Shown here: positions 29,847-38,804 of the stretch, one piece after another
Position numbering within the stretch: position 1 is the stretch's first letter
Layout: each line of letters begins with the position of its first letter
Assembly: GCF_900148505.1 (NCBI RefSeq)
Contig: NZ_FRXO01000005.1
Location: 62,001-126,000, forward strand
Length of the DNA: 64,000 bases
Direction of reading: 5' to 3'
Source: Pseudoxanthobacter soli DSM 19599
GTDB taxonomy: Bacteria > Pseudomonadota > Alphaproteobacteria > Rhizobiales > Segnochrobactraceae
Notes under the pieces: generated by a model
Told to the model about the DNA's origin: nothing
What the model saw: only the letters and a program-made list of their open reading frames with translations
Databases searched by the model: none
Position numbers and translations under genes: made by a program

Positions 29847-30944
29847 GTTTCGATCCACGCCCCTGCGGGAGGGGAGACTACCACGGTCGAATATGCCTCC
29901 GGCGCCAAATACGTTTCGATCCACGCCCCTGCGGGAGGGGCGACCTGACGCGGGCGGAGTTCGACGCCGCGCTGCCGGTTTCGATCCACGCCCCTGCGGG
30001 AGGGGCGACTGCTGATCTGGGGCGGCTCATGTCGCAGCATCTGTTTCGATCCACGCCCCTGCGGGAGGGGCGACCATCGCCCCTAACGGCTGCCGCTTTG
30101 GCCTTTGGGGGTTTCGATCCACGCCCCTGCGGGAGGGGCGACGAGGCGACGCTCGTCGAAAGCGGCGACGTGGACGCGTTTCGATCCACGCCCCTGCGGG
30201 AGGGGCGACGCTCCCATCCGCGGGATAACTGGCACTGGCGACCCCGTTTCGATCCACGCCCCTGCGGGAGGGGCGACAACGTGGCGTCGTTGTCTGGGTA
30301 CTCTACGGTAAGTTTCGATCCACGCCCCTGCGGGAGGGGCGACGCCCTCCCAAACGTCGCGATAGCCGCCGGGGCCGTGTTTCGATCCACGCCCCTGCGG
30401 GAGGGGCGACCGTCGAAGCCCTGCCCTTTCGCCTGCTTGAAGATGTTTCGATCCACGCCCCTGCGGGAGGGGCGACGAATAAAGCAGGAGGTTGCGCTCC
30501 GGGAGTGTGTTTCGATCCACGCCCCTGCGGGAGGGGCGACTTCGATGGACCGCCGCCAATCGAAGCGCCGAACGTGTTTCGATCCACGCCCCTGCGGGAG
30601 GGGCGACCCTGCTGGCCAAGGCACTGTCGCCGGATGTCTCCAAGTTTCGATCCACGCCCCTGCGGGAGGGGCGACATTCTGACCGCGCCAAGTCCGAGTG
30701 CGACGAGTACGTTTCGATCCACGCCCCTGCGGGAGGGGCGACGCGCGCCGATGACGAGCTGCCGAGCGGCGTCACCGTTTCGATCCACGCCCCTGCGGGA
30801 GGGGCGACCGACAACAGGTCGATGACGTCGCCGGATTCTTCGCTGGTTTCGATCCACGCCCCTGTGTGAGGGGCGACCTGACGCTGATGTCGACCGCGAC
30901 CGTCCCGGCGCTGTTTCGATCCACGCCCCTGCGGGAGGGGCGAC
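29847..30944 (-). CRISPR. Type I-C CRISPR array, 17 repeats and 16 spacers
   Basis: A 32-nt repeat (plus-strand reading starts GTTTCGATCCACGCCCCTGC and ends GGGAGGGGCGAC) recurs 17 times from 29847 to 30944, with 16 spacers of 32–37 nt. The minus-strand repeat ends in GATCGAAAC, the expected crRNA 5' handle of type I-C, so the array is transcribed leftward, in line with the cas operon to its right. The leftmost repeat carries one substitution (GGGGAGAC), consistent with the trailer end. The repeat at 30846 has a changed hairpin (CCTGTGTGAGG). Leader lies at 30945–31136. Confidence 0.97.
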
Positions 30945-31136
30945 CGCTTGACTTCTAAGCCGATGCACGCGTTCAGCAAAGAGGGCGTGCGGCGCGAACC
31001 TGCGCGGAAACTGGCCGCGCAAAGCGGTCTTGAGGATAGGAAGGTTGCAAAAGAGGTTTTCCGGCAAGGGTCTGCCACGGGTGCGAACCTCACCGGGTTC
31101 GCCGGCACGCTTCAGGTTCGCACCGCGTGTGTGCCC
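30945..31136 (-). promoter_or_regulatory. CRISPR leader with an 11-bp inverted repeat
   Basis: About 190 bp between cas2 and the array, the expected leader position. It holds a perfect inverted repeat GGTGCGAACCT (31080–31090) / AGGTTCGCACC (31114–31124) with a 23-nt loop, 12 nt beyond the cas2 stop. This may be a leader recognition element or part of cas2 termination. No promoter consensus was confidently assigned. Confidence 0.6.
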
Positions 31137-31427
31137 TCAGACAATGAGGGGGCCGTCCAGATCCACTGCCGGCTTGGCGCCGACGTGCTCGATCTTTCTC
31201 CGGCCGTTCGCGCCGAGGTAGTAGTAGCGCAGACTGTCGCTCTCCGGCCTGATCAGACCTTCAAGACGCGCTTTCAGCCGCGTCCACTGGGCCGGATCCA
31301 CCTCAATCTCAAACACCGAATACTGCACACGCTGCCCATAGTCTCGGCATGCTTTCGCAACCGCGCGCAGGCGGGCGCCGCCATCGCCTTCCGAGGTTCG
31401 TACATCATAGGTGACCAGCACGAGCAT
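31137..31427 (-). CDS. cas2: CRISPR-associated Cas2 (type I-C)
   Basis: A 96-residue protein with the Cas2 ferredoxin-like fold: [11 protein letters not shown] with the conserved Asp, [12 protein letters not shown], and the C-terminal strand region. It normally bridges two Cas1 dimers in the integrase complex. Length and sequence are complete, but the matching cas1 is truncated, so Cas2 probably has no partner. It is the last gene of the I-C operon. Confidence 0.93.
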   Translation of the reverse strand: MLVLVTYDVRTSEGDGGARLRAVAKACRDYGQRVQYSVFEIEVDPAQWTRLKARLEGLIRPESDSLRYYYLGANGRRKIEHVGAKPAVDLDGPLIV

Positions 31428-31436
31428 CGCAGCCGC

Positions 31437-31720
31437 CTATTTCCAGAACCAGGGCGGGTAGGCATCCAGATCGCCGCGCAGATGCCGCGCCAGCATCTGT
31501 GCCTGGAGATAGGGCGTCAGGCCGAGCGGTGCCTTCTCCTCCAGAAAGGGGTGCTGGCGTTCATCCTTCTTTCGTTCCTGCCATGCCGTCAGAACCTTTT
31601 TGCGCGCTTCATCGGAAAGAAACACGGCGCCGGCGTCCCGCAGCTCGAAATCGCTCGCCCGCAGCTGCCGTCGATTGATGAGCGAAAGGGCGAGCCGGTC
31701 GGCGACGCTGGCGATGTTCA
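31437..31720 (-). pseudogene. cas1: cas1 remnant (type I-C), C-terminal part only
   Basis: About 94 codons matching the C-terminus of I-C Cas1: VADRLALSLINRRQLRASDF, then EARKKVLTAWQERKKDERQ, and the ending LRGDLDAYPPWFWK. A full Cas1 of this type is about 340 residues, so the N-terminal domain and the catalytic Glu/His region are gone. The piece begins exactly where the cas4 fragment ends and lies in a different frame, so no fusion protein is made. Confidence 0.88.
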
Positions 31721-31950
31721 GCCAGCGGCAGCGCCATCGCCCGACGAACGCCGCGCGCCTTGCGGGCCCCGCCCTTGTCCGCCACGGCGTGGAGCACATG
31801 GCCCTCCGCCGTGAAACGATTGTCCGCCCAGAGACGCTCCAGATGGATCAGCGCCGCCTGGCGCATGCAATAGACGGCATGCTGAAGGGCCGAGAGCGGA
31901 ATGGGCTCACCCGGCTCCGTCCTCCCCGATCCTTCCGCCTGCGCTCCCAT
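31721..31950 (-). pseudogene. cas4: cas4 remnant (type I-C), N-terminal part only
   Basis: About 77 codons matching the Cas4 N-terminus: PIPLSALQHAVYCMRQAALI with the first iron-sulfur Cys, then HLERLWADNRFTAEGHVLH. Full Cas4 is about 210 residues with a PD-(D/E)XK core and three more Cys, all missing. The frame runs out of register after 31721 and stops at 31609. Its ATG lies just after the cas7 stop, the normal place for I-C cas4. A single deletion joining cas4 to cas1 explains both fragments. Confidence 0.88.
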
Positions 31951-31953
31951 TGC

Positions 31954-32907
31954 TCAGAGTCTTTCGATGATCTCGACGCCCGCGGGGAGGTTTTCGCGGT
32001 CGATGGTCACGATGTAGTCGGTGAATTTGCGGGCAGGGGGCTCATTGCCGATCCGCTTGTCGTCGATTTCCCGGAACTCGCCATCCACGTTGCGGCCGAT
32101 CCTGATGCGATCGAACAGGGCGTGGGCGGGGGCGTTGCCCATGGGGTGCTCGTGCTTGAACACGATCAGTTTGCGGGTGGCCATCTGCCCGCGCGCGGCG
32201 GCGCGATCATGCTCGAACATGCCGGTCAGAGCCTCGAACAGGAGGTCGAGATCGCTTTCCGAAAAGCCGGTCCGCTCGGCGAACTTGGCCGAGATGAAAC
32301 CATGGGCCACATAAAGCCCATAGGGCACGATGTGCTTGCGGCCCATGGTGCGGTTGTCGGTACGATCGCTGGAATCGTCGCCCTCCGCCTTCTGCTTCTT
32401 CTCGGCCTCATTGGTCGCCGCCATGCGCGTGATGGAAATCTCAAGCGGCATGATCGGCTCGACGGAGGAGGCGAAGGTCATCTGCACCGGTCCCTTCACC
32501 TGCCCGCAATTGATGCCGGTGGACATGACCGCGCCGAAGGTGCGCACATCGAAGAAATTGCGGCACATGAAGTCGCGCAGCTTCACCGCCTCGGCGTCGT
32601 CCCTGGGGTTCAGCTTGGCATCCTTGCTCGCCTTCGGGTCGTCCGGCCGCAGCGCCTTATAGGCCTGACGGTGCTTCTCGTTCAGAATGGCGCCTTCCTC
32701 CACATAGATGTGGAAGCCGTCCTGGCCGCCTTTGGCCAGCTCGATGTAATTGCGAACCTTGCGTTTCAGGCTGACGTCGCTCACCAGACCCTTGTTGGTC
32801 TCGGGATCGAGACGCGGCATGTTTCCCGCATCAGGATCCCCGTTCGGATTGCCGTTCTCGACATCGAAGATCAGCGTGAAGTCATAGCGATTGGCGAGCG
32901 TGGTCAT
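31954..32907 (-). CDS. cas7: Cas7 (Csd2), type I-C Cascade backbone subunit
   Basis: A 317-residue Cas7/Csd2: RYDFTLIFDVENGNPNGDPD start, then VSLKRKVRNYIELAK, RNFFDVRTFGAVMSTG and YVAHGFISAKFAERTGF. It coats the crRNA along the spacer. Its ATG overlaps the cas8c stop by 4 bp. The gene appears intact. Confidence 0.95.
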   Translation of the reverse strand: MTTLANRYDFTLIFDVENGNPNGDPDAGNMPRLDPETNKGLVSDVSLKRKVRNYIELAKGGQDGFHIYVEEGAILNEKHRQAYKALRPDDPKASKDAKLNPRDDAEAVKLRDFMCRNFFDVRTFGAVMSTGINCGQVKGPVQMTFASSVEPIMPLEISITRMAATNEAEKKQKAEGDDSSDRTDNRTMGRKHIVPYGLYVAHGFISAKFAERTGFSESDLDLLFEALTGMFEHDRAAARGQMATRKLIVFKHEHPMGNAPAHALFDRIRIGRNVDGEFREIDDKRIGNEPPARKFTDYIVTIDRENLPAGVEIIERL

Positions 32908-34652
32908 TCCGCGGTCTCCCCGGTGTCTGCGGCATCGACGGGTTTCTTGAAGAATTCGTTGCGCTGGTGGTAGTAGCCGAGGCCGAACAGGGCCTGCTCT
33001 TCAGCGGAAAGCGTCGGGGGGAAGGGATCGTCTCCCGGCTCCATTGCTTCCATGATGCCGCCGATCACCTTCTCCAGGTTTACCCGGCGCCCCGGCGACT
33101 GCTTGCCCACCTTCGACAGGTGGTTGGCCGAACCTTTATCCAGCAGGGAAAAGACCTTCCGCGGCTGGGCCGAGGCCGATCCATAGAATTTGTCCTTGAT
33201 GGTGGCGTTCACCTTGCCGCCGAGGGCGGCATTCTGCGCCTGTTCATAGGCGGCGAAGAGCCGGCCCAGCAGGTAGCCTCGATCTCTGTTGCTCGGGTCG
33301 AGCGCCACGGGAGCCTCCCGGTTGTAGTTGCGAACAAGGATTGCCTTGAGAATGCCAGTGCGTAGGGCGTTCACCTCGCCATCGGCGCGGACCCGTGTCA
33401 GCACGGTGGCGAGCAGCGTCAGCGGATAGCGCGTGCCGCCCAGAACAGAGCGCATCCATTCGCCGGCGAGATTGGGCGGAACATTCTCGGATTTGCCGAG
33501 CAACGCCGTCTCGCGCAGATAGCGCCACAGCGGCGGGTAACCGTCACGCGGCGCCGGCTCGATGTGCATGTCGGAGACGAAGCGCTGATAGTTGCGGGTC
33601 AGCGCGCCGAAACTGTCCTCGAAGAAGAAGCGGATCGACAGCCGGGCTGCGTTGGGCGCCAGCCCGAGGACGTAAAAGCGCACGCCGGCCTCAAGGTCCG
33701 GAGCGACCTGCGCGAGATGCTCGCCCGCGCGAATGCGGGCCAGCTGGATGCCGACCGTCTTGCTGGCCGCCGCATCCTCCGCGCCGGGGTCGATAAAGGC
33801 GGCGAACAGGCTCTCGGCCTCGCTTGCGGCGGCGATGTCGGACGCATCCGCCCAGAACACCACCGAGGCATCGCCGATCTGGATGCGGTGGCCGCTGTCC
33901 CTTTCCAGGAAGCGGTTCAGAGCGGTGGTGTAGGCGAAGGCGGCGGCCTCGGAGACCGGGGCATTGTCGCCCTGCTCATGGCCATAGGAGGTGAAGGCGT
34001 CGAGGTTGAAGGAGACGATTGAACCGCCGGCCACTTGACCACCCCAAACGCCCTTGATGGCTGGATGAAGCCGAGCAATGGGAGCAACCTGTCCGGTGAC
34101 CAGACACACAGCTTGCGTGCGCTCACCATCGGCGAAGCGCCGCTCCCAAATCGCTTTGGCGGCTTCCCTCTGGTGTAAGAGCCGGTCTCTTCGCTCTCGC
34201 TCAAGCGCGAAAACGATATTCTGGTCCTTCATCTCTTCAGGCCAGCCCAGTTTTACAAAGTCATCCGGGCTCCAAGCCGAAATAAAATTGCGGAGAGCGA
34301 TCAGACCTTCATCATCCGTCTCTTCCAGCAACTCCATATGGAGGTCGTAAAAAGCTTGGTGTCGAGCCTCTGCGCCCTTCGCTTCGTTTGCGCTGACCCC
34401 GAGAACGTATGCTGTGTTGTCCCAAAGGAAAAAGGAGCGGGGCGTAATACCGGGGCGCTTGAAGGATGCCGGCACAGGAAGCAGCCTTGCCACCTTCTTC
34501 TTTCCCGCGCCGTCACGCAGGTCCACCACATGGGCGACCGAGCCGTCCTCGTTCAAGGAAATGAGAAAGCCGATCTTCTCCACGGAAAAGCCGAAGGGCG
34601 GCGCGTCCGGCAGGCGCTCATAGGCTTGGACGAGGGAGGAGAGGATGCTCAT
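32904..34652 (-). CDS. cas8c: Cas8c (Csd1), type I-C large subunit
   Basis: A 582-residue Cas8c/Csd1: MSILSSLVQAYERLPDAPPF start, ACLVTG-like CLVTGQVAPIARLHPAIKG segment, and the C-terminal helical part RVNLEKVIGGIMEAM. It recognises the PAM and, in I-C, its gene also encodes the small-subunit-like Cas11c from an internal start. The ATG at 34652 overlaps cas5 by 4 bp. The long frame continuing upstream is a shadow of cas5. Confidence 0.94.
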   Translation of the reverse strand: MSILSSLVQAYERLPDAPPFGFSVEKIGFLISLNEDGSVAHVVDLRDGAGKKKVARLLPVPASFKRPGITPRSFFLWDNTAYVLGVSANEAKGAEARHQAFYDLHMELLEETDDEGLIALRNFISAWSPDDFVKLGWPEEMKDQNIVFALERERRDRLLHQREAAKAIWERRFADGERTQAVCLVTGQVAPIARLHPAIKGVWGGQVAGGSIVSFNLDAFTSYGHEQGDNAPVSEAAAFAYTTALNRFLERDSGHRIQIGDASVVFWADASDIAAASEAESLFAAFIDPGAEDAAASKTVGIQLARIRAGEHLAQVAPDLEAGVRFYVLGLAPNAARLSIRFFFEDSFGALTRNYQRFVSDMHIEPAPRDGYPPLWRYLRETALLGKSENVPPNLAGEWMRSVLGGTRYPLTLLATVLTRVRADGEVNALRTGILKAILVRNYNREAPVALDPSNRDRGYLLGRLFAAYEQAQNAALGGKVNATIKDKFYGSASAQPRKVFSLLDKGSANHLSKVGKQSPGRRVNLEKVIGGIMEAMEPGDDPFPPTLSAEEQALFGLGYYHQRNEFFKKPVDAADTGETAE

Positions 34653-35317
34653 CGGCGGATCTCCGCGGAGTCCGGTGCCGGCACCTGGATCACGCCCGCT
34701 TCGAGTGTGGCGCGAAAGAACAGCGAGGGGCGATCGGGCGCCTGATGGTCGATGTCCCACAGCATGAAGCCGAGATCCCGGCTTTCGGAAATGGCCGGGG
34801 GCAGGGGGGCGTCGGGCGCGATCAGCTCGAAGTGGGCGGCGAATTCGCGGGTGCCGAGGCAGGGCTGGTGGAAGCACTGGCCGCGCGCGGCGCGCCGGTT
34901 GAACGTGTCGAGATGCTTGCCGACATTGTCGTCGGCGCCGGCCTTGCCTGTCAGTTCGAAATGCGCCGCGATCACATAGGCCGGTTTCACCAGCACGGTG
35001 GACGCACGCTGCTGGCGATCCTCGTCCACCAGAAGGCTCAGGCCCTCCAGATCGCCGCGCTTCATCGCGCTCTTGATCTTGCCCGCCGGGGCCTTGCTGC
35101 CCACCTCGTTGCGGCGGATGGACTGGAAGCGGATCGGCTCCAGCACATGGATGGCATCCACCACCCAGCGGATCGCCGGCTTCCAATGGATCGCCTCGAG
35201 AATGCCGCGCGCCGCGGAGGGCGTCATGACATCATAGGAAACCCGTTCGACTTTCATCTCGGGCCGGGTGAAGCAGGCGTAGTCACCCCACACCTTCAGA
35301 CGGATACCGTACGCCAC
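34649..35317 (-). CDS. cas5c: Cas5c (Cas5d), crRNA-processing endonuclease
   Basis: A 222-residue RAMP protein: GIRLKVWGDYACFTRPEMKVERVSYDVMTPSAARGILEAI region near the N-terminus (read in parts) and YVIAAHFELTGKA. In type I-C it replaces Cas6 and cuts the repeat, then stays bound to the crRNA 5' handle. It overlaps cas8c by 4 bp; upstream is a 177-bp AT-rich gap before cas3. Confidence 0.94.
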   Translation of the reverse strand: MAYGIRLKVWGDYACFTRPEMKVERVSYDVMTPSAARGILEAIHWKPAIRWVVDAIHVLEPIRFQSIRRNEVGSKAPAGKIKSAMKRGDLEGLSLLVDEDRQQRASTVLVKPAYVIAAHFELTGKAGADDNVGKHLDTFNRRAARGQCFHQPCLGTREFAAHFELIAPDAPLPPAISESRDLGFMLWDIDHQAPDRPSLFFRATLEAGVIQVPAPDSAEIRR

Positions 35318-35494
35318 GATCCCTCCCTGTCGTTTTCCACCTCGTCTCGCTTCTGTGTAACGAAGCGTATTTTAGTTCAGTCGTGTTTTTGGGGAGTTGT
35401 GACGGAATGTGGAAGTAAGTTTTGTTCGCGATTCGAAGTTGTAAATCTATAATGGATGGTATGCATCCCCAGCGATAATCTCTGTCCGTTTTAT
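35318..35494 (-). promoter_or_regulatory. AT-rich gap between cas3 and cas5c
   Basis: The 177-bp gap and the 3' end of cas3 are far richer in A/T than anything around them. The gap breaks an otherwise overlapping operon, so it may contain a separate promoter for cas5-cas8c-cas7. A TAAAAT hexamer on the minus strand (GAACTAAAATACGC near 35370) could be a -10, but no good -35 was seen. Confidence 0.35.
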
Positions 35495-37735
35495 TCAGAT
35501 AATCACGCTTTCTTCCAAAATATAATCCGCATTTTCCCACAAAAGCCCGACATCGTCCCGGTATAGACTGGTGTTATTTAGTACAGCGAACTGATCGGCA
35601 CGAATTTCCGCATGTGCGAAAGCAACATGCCCATTCCGAATCAGCAGCTCACGCGCCTTGAGCGGAACTTGCACGATGAAGGATTGCAATTTGCGCGCGA
35701 GCGTTCCAGAGGAAATATGTTCTATCCCCAGTTCGCTCACGGCTTTTTCAGCGGCCGCGTCATAGGGGATGATCACCGGCGCTAGACCGCTCTCGATCAT
35801 CTTGAAGGCCTCGGCCACGGAGCGATAGGCGAAGTCCGTTCCGCGGCGGCTTATCGTGAACTTCTCTAATATCTTCTTCGCATCCAGACGATCGCCCATG
35901 CGCCAATAGACCTCGCCGAAATAGTCGGCGATGGCATCCAGCGAGAGCAGGTCCGGATGCTTGTCTATCATACGCCCCATGTCGCTGATCAGGTCTTTTA
36001 TTTCGTTCGGCGGCGGGTAGTCGGGTGCTGAGAATACGGTAACGATACTGTCTTCCGGGGCGAGCTTTCCTTCCCGGTTGCAGCGACCGGCGGCCTGGAT
36101 GATCTGCTCCAGCCCGGCTTCAGCCCGCCAGACGCGCGGAAAATCCACATCCACGCCGGCCTCGATCAGACTGGTGGCGATGACGCGGCAGGGGGCTTCC
36201 CCCTTCAGGCGCGACCGCACGTCGTCGAGTATGAGACGGCGATGGGCGGCGCATTGGCGGGTGGTGAGATGAATGAGACCATCCAGCCCGGCTGCCTGCG
36301 CCGCCTGGAAAAGCTCCAGCGCGTGACGTCGGCTGTTGACGATGACCAGAGCCTGCCTCGCCGAGACAAGTGCGTCGACCAGCGCGGTATTGTCCATCGG
36401 TCCGGCCGGCACGATCCGCGCCCGGCGCAGCTGCCGAGCGAGGCCACTCGGGTCCGGTGAAAGTTCGCGCCCCTCCAGCGGCAGGCCGTCGGGCAGGTTG
36501 CGCTGGTCGAGGGCGGGCTGCGTGGCGGTGCACAAAACGATGGTGCAACCATAGTTGCGCGCCAGTTCGTCCAGCATGCGGATGCACGGCCTGAGCAGCG
36601 CGCGCGGGATGGTCTGAGCCTCATCGAGGATGATGATGCTTCCCGCGATGTTGTGCAGCTTGCGCGCGCGGGACGGGCGGGCCGCGAACAGGCTTTCGAA
36701 CAACTGTACATTGGTGGTGACGATGACCGGCGCCGCCCAATCCTCCATGGCGAGCTTCAGCTTGTCCCGGCTGTCGCGGCCCTGCATCGGGTCGAACGTC
36801 CGCTCTTCGACCGCCGAATGATGCGCCAGCACATGATCGTCGCCGAGAATGTCGCGAAACACCTCCACGGTCTGGTCGATGATGGAGGTGAACGGGATGG
36901 CGTATATGATGCGGCGGTGCCCGTGGGCCTGCGCGTGGTCGAGGGCGAAGCCGAGCGACGCCAGTGTCTTGCCGCCTCCGGTGGGCACGGTGAGGGTGAA
37001 GAGGCCGGGTGCCTCGCCGGCCTTGCCGCGCACATGGGCGAGAATGTCGCCGCGCAGCCGGTTGAGCGTGGTGGCGGTGCTGGCCTTGCCCCGCATGTGG
37101 GCGTCGAAGGCCTCTCTGAAGGCGGGCAGAAGCGCATCCAGCGTCGGCCAGTCGCGTTCCACAACCCGGCCTTCCAGCGCGGCGTAGAAGGCTTCCGTGT
37201 CCTTGAAGTCCGCGTCCACGAGGCAGGAGAATATCATCCGGCCCATGACGGACAGGCCGAAGCACAGTGCTTCCCTCGAGCGGTAGTTGCGCGCAAAACT
37301 CGGCACAAGATCGCTCACCTGCGTGACGAGCTCTGCTTTCCAGATGGGATCCAGCGCCGGCAGCTTTGTTTCACGACGGCGCTCCAGGCAGGCAGGACTA
37401 TCGTTCTGCCTGTCCGGCAGCCCCGCATGGTGGCCGGCGATGCAATAGGCAATCAGTTCGGCGATTGACTTGTCGGCGCCCGCAGCCAGATCCCCCAACA
37501 TGGCGATTGCGCCAGCTGTGGAATGATCGACGCGGACATCCGCGCCCGTCAGCCGCTTCTGGAATTCGGCGGTGTATTTTCCAAGGTCGTGAAACAGTCC
37601 AGCGGCGTGTGCCGCAGCGGCAAGGCCGAGCGGCGCGGCCAGCCGAGAGGCAAGGTCGGCCGTGGCGAGCAGATGAGCCCGCAATTCCTGCCAATCCGCT
37701 TTGCTGCCATCGCGTCCGGAATGTGCGTAATACAT
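35495..37735 (-). CDS. cas3: Cas3 HD nuclease-helicase
   Basis: A 746-residue Cas3. The N-terminal HD nuclease shows HAAGLFHDLGKYTAEFQ. The SF2 helicase has Walker A TVPTGGGKTLASL, a DEAQ box (IIILDEAQTIPRA), the SAT-like CTATQPALD motif and motif VI QAAGRCNREG. It unwinds and degrades target DNA after Cascade binding. All key motifs are present, so interference looks possible. It is the first gene of the I-C operon. Confidence 0.96.
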   Translation of the reverse strand: MYYAHSGRDGSKADWQELRAHLLATADLASRLAAPLGLAAAAHAAGLFHDLGKYTAEFQKRLTGADVRVDHSTAGAIAMLGDLAAGADKSIAELIAYCIAGHHAGLPDRQNDSPACLERRRETKLPALDPIWKAELVTQVSDLVPSFARNYRSREALCFGLSVMGRMIFSCLVDADFKDTEAFYAALEGRVVERDWPTLDALLPAFREAFDAHMRGKASTATTLNRLRGDILAHVRGKAGEAPGLFTLTVPTGGGKTLASLGFALDHAQAHGHRRIIYAIPFTSIIDQTVEVFRDILGDDHVLAHHSAVEERTFDPMQGRDSRDKLKLAMEDWAAPVIVTTNVQLFESLFAARPSRARKLHNIAGSIIILDEAQTIPRALLRPCIRMLDELARNYGCTIVLCTATQPALDQRNLPDGLPLEGRELSPDPSGLARQLRRARIVPAGPMDNTALVDALVSARQALVIVNSRRHALELFQAAQAAGLDGLIHLTTRQCAAHRRLILDDVRSRLKGEAPCRVIATSLIEAGVDVDFPRVWRAEAGLEQIIQAAGRCNREGKLAPEDSIVTVFSAPDYPPPNEIKDLISDMGRMIDKHPDLLSLDAIADYFGEVYWRMGDRLDAKKILEKFTISRRGTDFAYRSVAEAFKMIESGLAPVIIPYDAAAEKAVSELGIEHISSGTLARKLQSFIVQVPLKARELLIRNGHVAFAHAEIRADQFAVLNNTSLYRDDVGLLWENADYILEESVII

Positions 37736-37853
37736 GATCGTTGGTTGCTGCGGTTAAAGGCTGGCCTGCGTGTAGAGAAGCGTCGAAGCGGCGGGTCTAA
37801 TGGCGGAGACGTTGGAATTGTCTACGGACGATTGTCGGCACAAAACACCAGCT

Positions 37854-38738
37854 TCAACGCGTGGGCGCCGATGAAATCGCACGCAGCCCTGACCGTTGGC
37901 CGAGCCAGACACTGACGAGCACAGTCGCCGCCCCAATCATCTGGACTGGGCCCAGAGCTTGTCCGAGCAGCAGCCACCCGAGGAGAACCGCCGTCAAGGG
38001 GCTCAGGAATCCGAAGGATGTGACCGCTGCCGGGCCAAGCCGGGCGATGCCGCGAAACCAGAAGAAATATGTCAGGGCGGCCCCGATCAGGCCGAGCCAC
38101 AGGAAGCCGGCGAGATTGGTCGCGGTCGGCACGGGAAAGCCGGGCTCCATGACAAGGGCGATGGGTAACAAGAGAAGGCCGCCCGCCGTCAATTGCCAGG
38201 CGGTGACCGTCAGCGGCGAAGCCGGCATCTGCCATTTGCGCGTCAGGACAGTTCCCGCGCCCATTGATAGAGCGCCGATGAGGGCCGCGGCGGCCCCTAT
38301 CGGATCGAGTTCGGCGTTCGGCGCCAGGATCAACAGGCCGACGCCGGCGATCCCGGCAAGCGCTGCGCCCAGACCGGCCGGCTCGATGCGCAGTCCAAGA
38401 GCGGGCCTTGAGAGCAGCAGCACGATCAGCGGCTGGGTGGCGCCGAGAGTTGCCGCCACGCCACCTGGCAATCTGTAGGCCGACACGAACAGCGCCGCCC
38501 AGAACAGGGTGAAATTGAGCGCGCCGAGGATGAAGATGCGGCCGAGCAGGTCTCTTGGCGGCAGGCGGCGGACGGCGACGAGGAGAATCAGGCCGGCCGG
38601 CAGAGCGCGCAACGTGCCGACCATCAGCGGAAAGCCGGGGGGCAGCAACTGGGTGGTGACGATATAGGTGCTGCCCCAGATCACCGGCGCGCTTGCGGTC
38701 AGGATGATGTCGCTCATTCGTGCCATGGCTAGCTCCAT
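37854..38738 (-). CDS. EamA/DMT-family transporter
   Basis: A 294-residue inner-membrane protein with about ten membrane segments in two EamA repeats (VIWGSTYIVTTQLLPPGFPL start; GLIGAALTYFFWFRGIARLG in the second half). Likely a metabolite exporter; the substrate is unknown. It is divergent from a MarR regulator, with two operator-like palindromes directly upstream of its start. Confidence 0.9.
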   Translation of the reverse strand: MELAMARMSDIILTASAPVIWGSTYIVTTQLLPPGFPLMVGTLRALPAGLILLVAVRRLPPRDLLGRIFILGALNFTLFWAALFVSAYRLPGGVAATLGATQPLIVLLLSRPALGLRIEPAGLGAALAGIAGVGLLILAPNAELDPIGAAAALIGALSMGAGTVLTRKWQMPASPLTVTAWQLTAGGLLLLPIALVMEPGFPVPTATNLAGFLWLGLIGAALTYFFWFRGIARLGPAAVTSFGFLSPLTAVLLGWLLLGQALGPVQMIGAATVLVSVWLGQRSGLRAISSAPTR

Positions 38739-38742
38739 TTAT

Positions 38743-38780
38743 CTTGACTTCAAGGTATCTGGAGATGGCTTGATGTCAAG
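38743..38780. promoter_or_regulatory. Twin CTTGA-N2-TCAAG operators
   Basis: Two 12-bp palindromes, CTTGACTTCAAG (38743–38754) and CTTGATGTCAAG (38769–38780), lie 26 bp apart between the divergent DMT transporter and marR-type genes. Such paired dyads are typical MarR sites, so the regulator probably represses both genes. Confidence 0.65.
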
Positions 38781-38804
38781 ATATATCCGGAATATGCTCC
38801 AGCC

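Noticed and set aside
29837-30682. Long repetitive open frames across the I-C array on both strands
   Set aside because: They arise because the 32-nt repeat happens to stay open; the repeated peptide (FDPRPCGRGD and similar) is a translation of the CRISPR repeat, not a repeat protein.
31437-31950. A possible functional Cas4–Cas1 fusion protein
   Set aside because: True Cas4–Cas1 fusions exist, but here the parts are in different frames, and each lacks its catalytic core.
17941-37853. A genomic island flanked by a duplicated tRNA-Arg 3' end
   Set aside because: The block looks accessory, but no copy of the tRNA 3' end and no integrase gene were found at the right side, so tRNA integration cannot be claimed.
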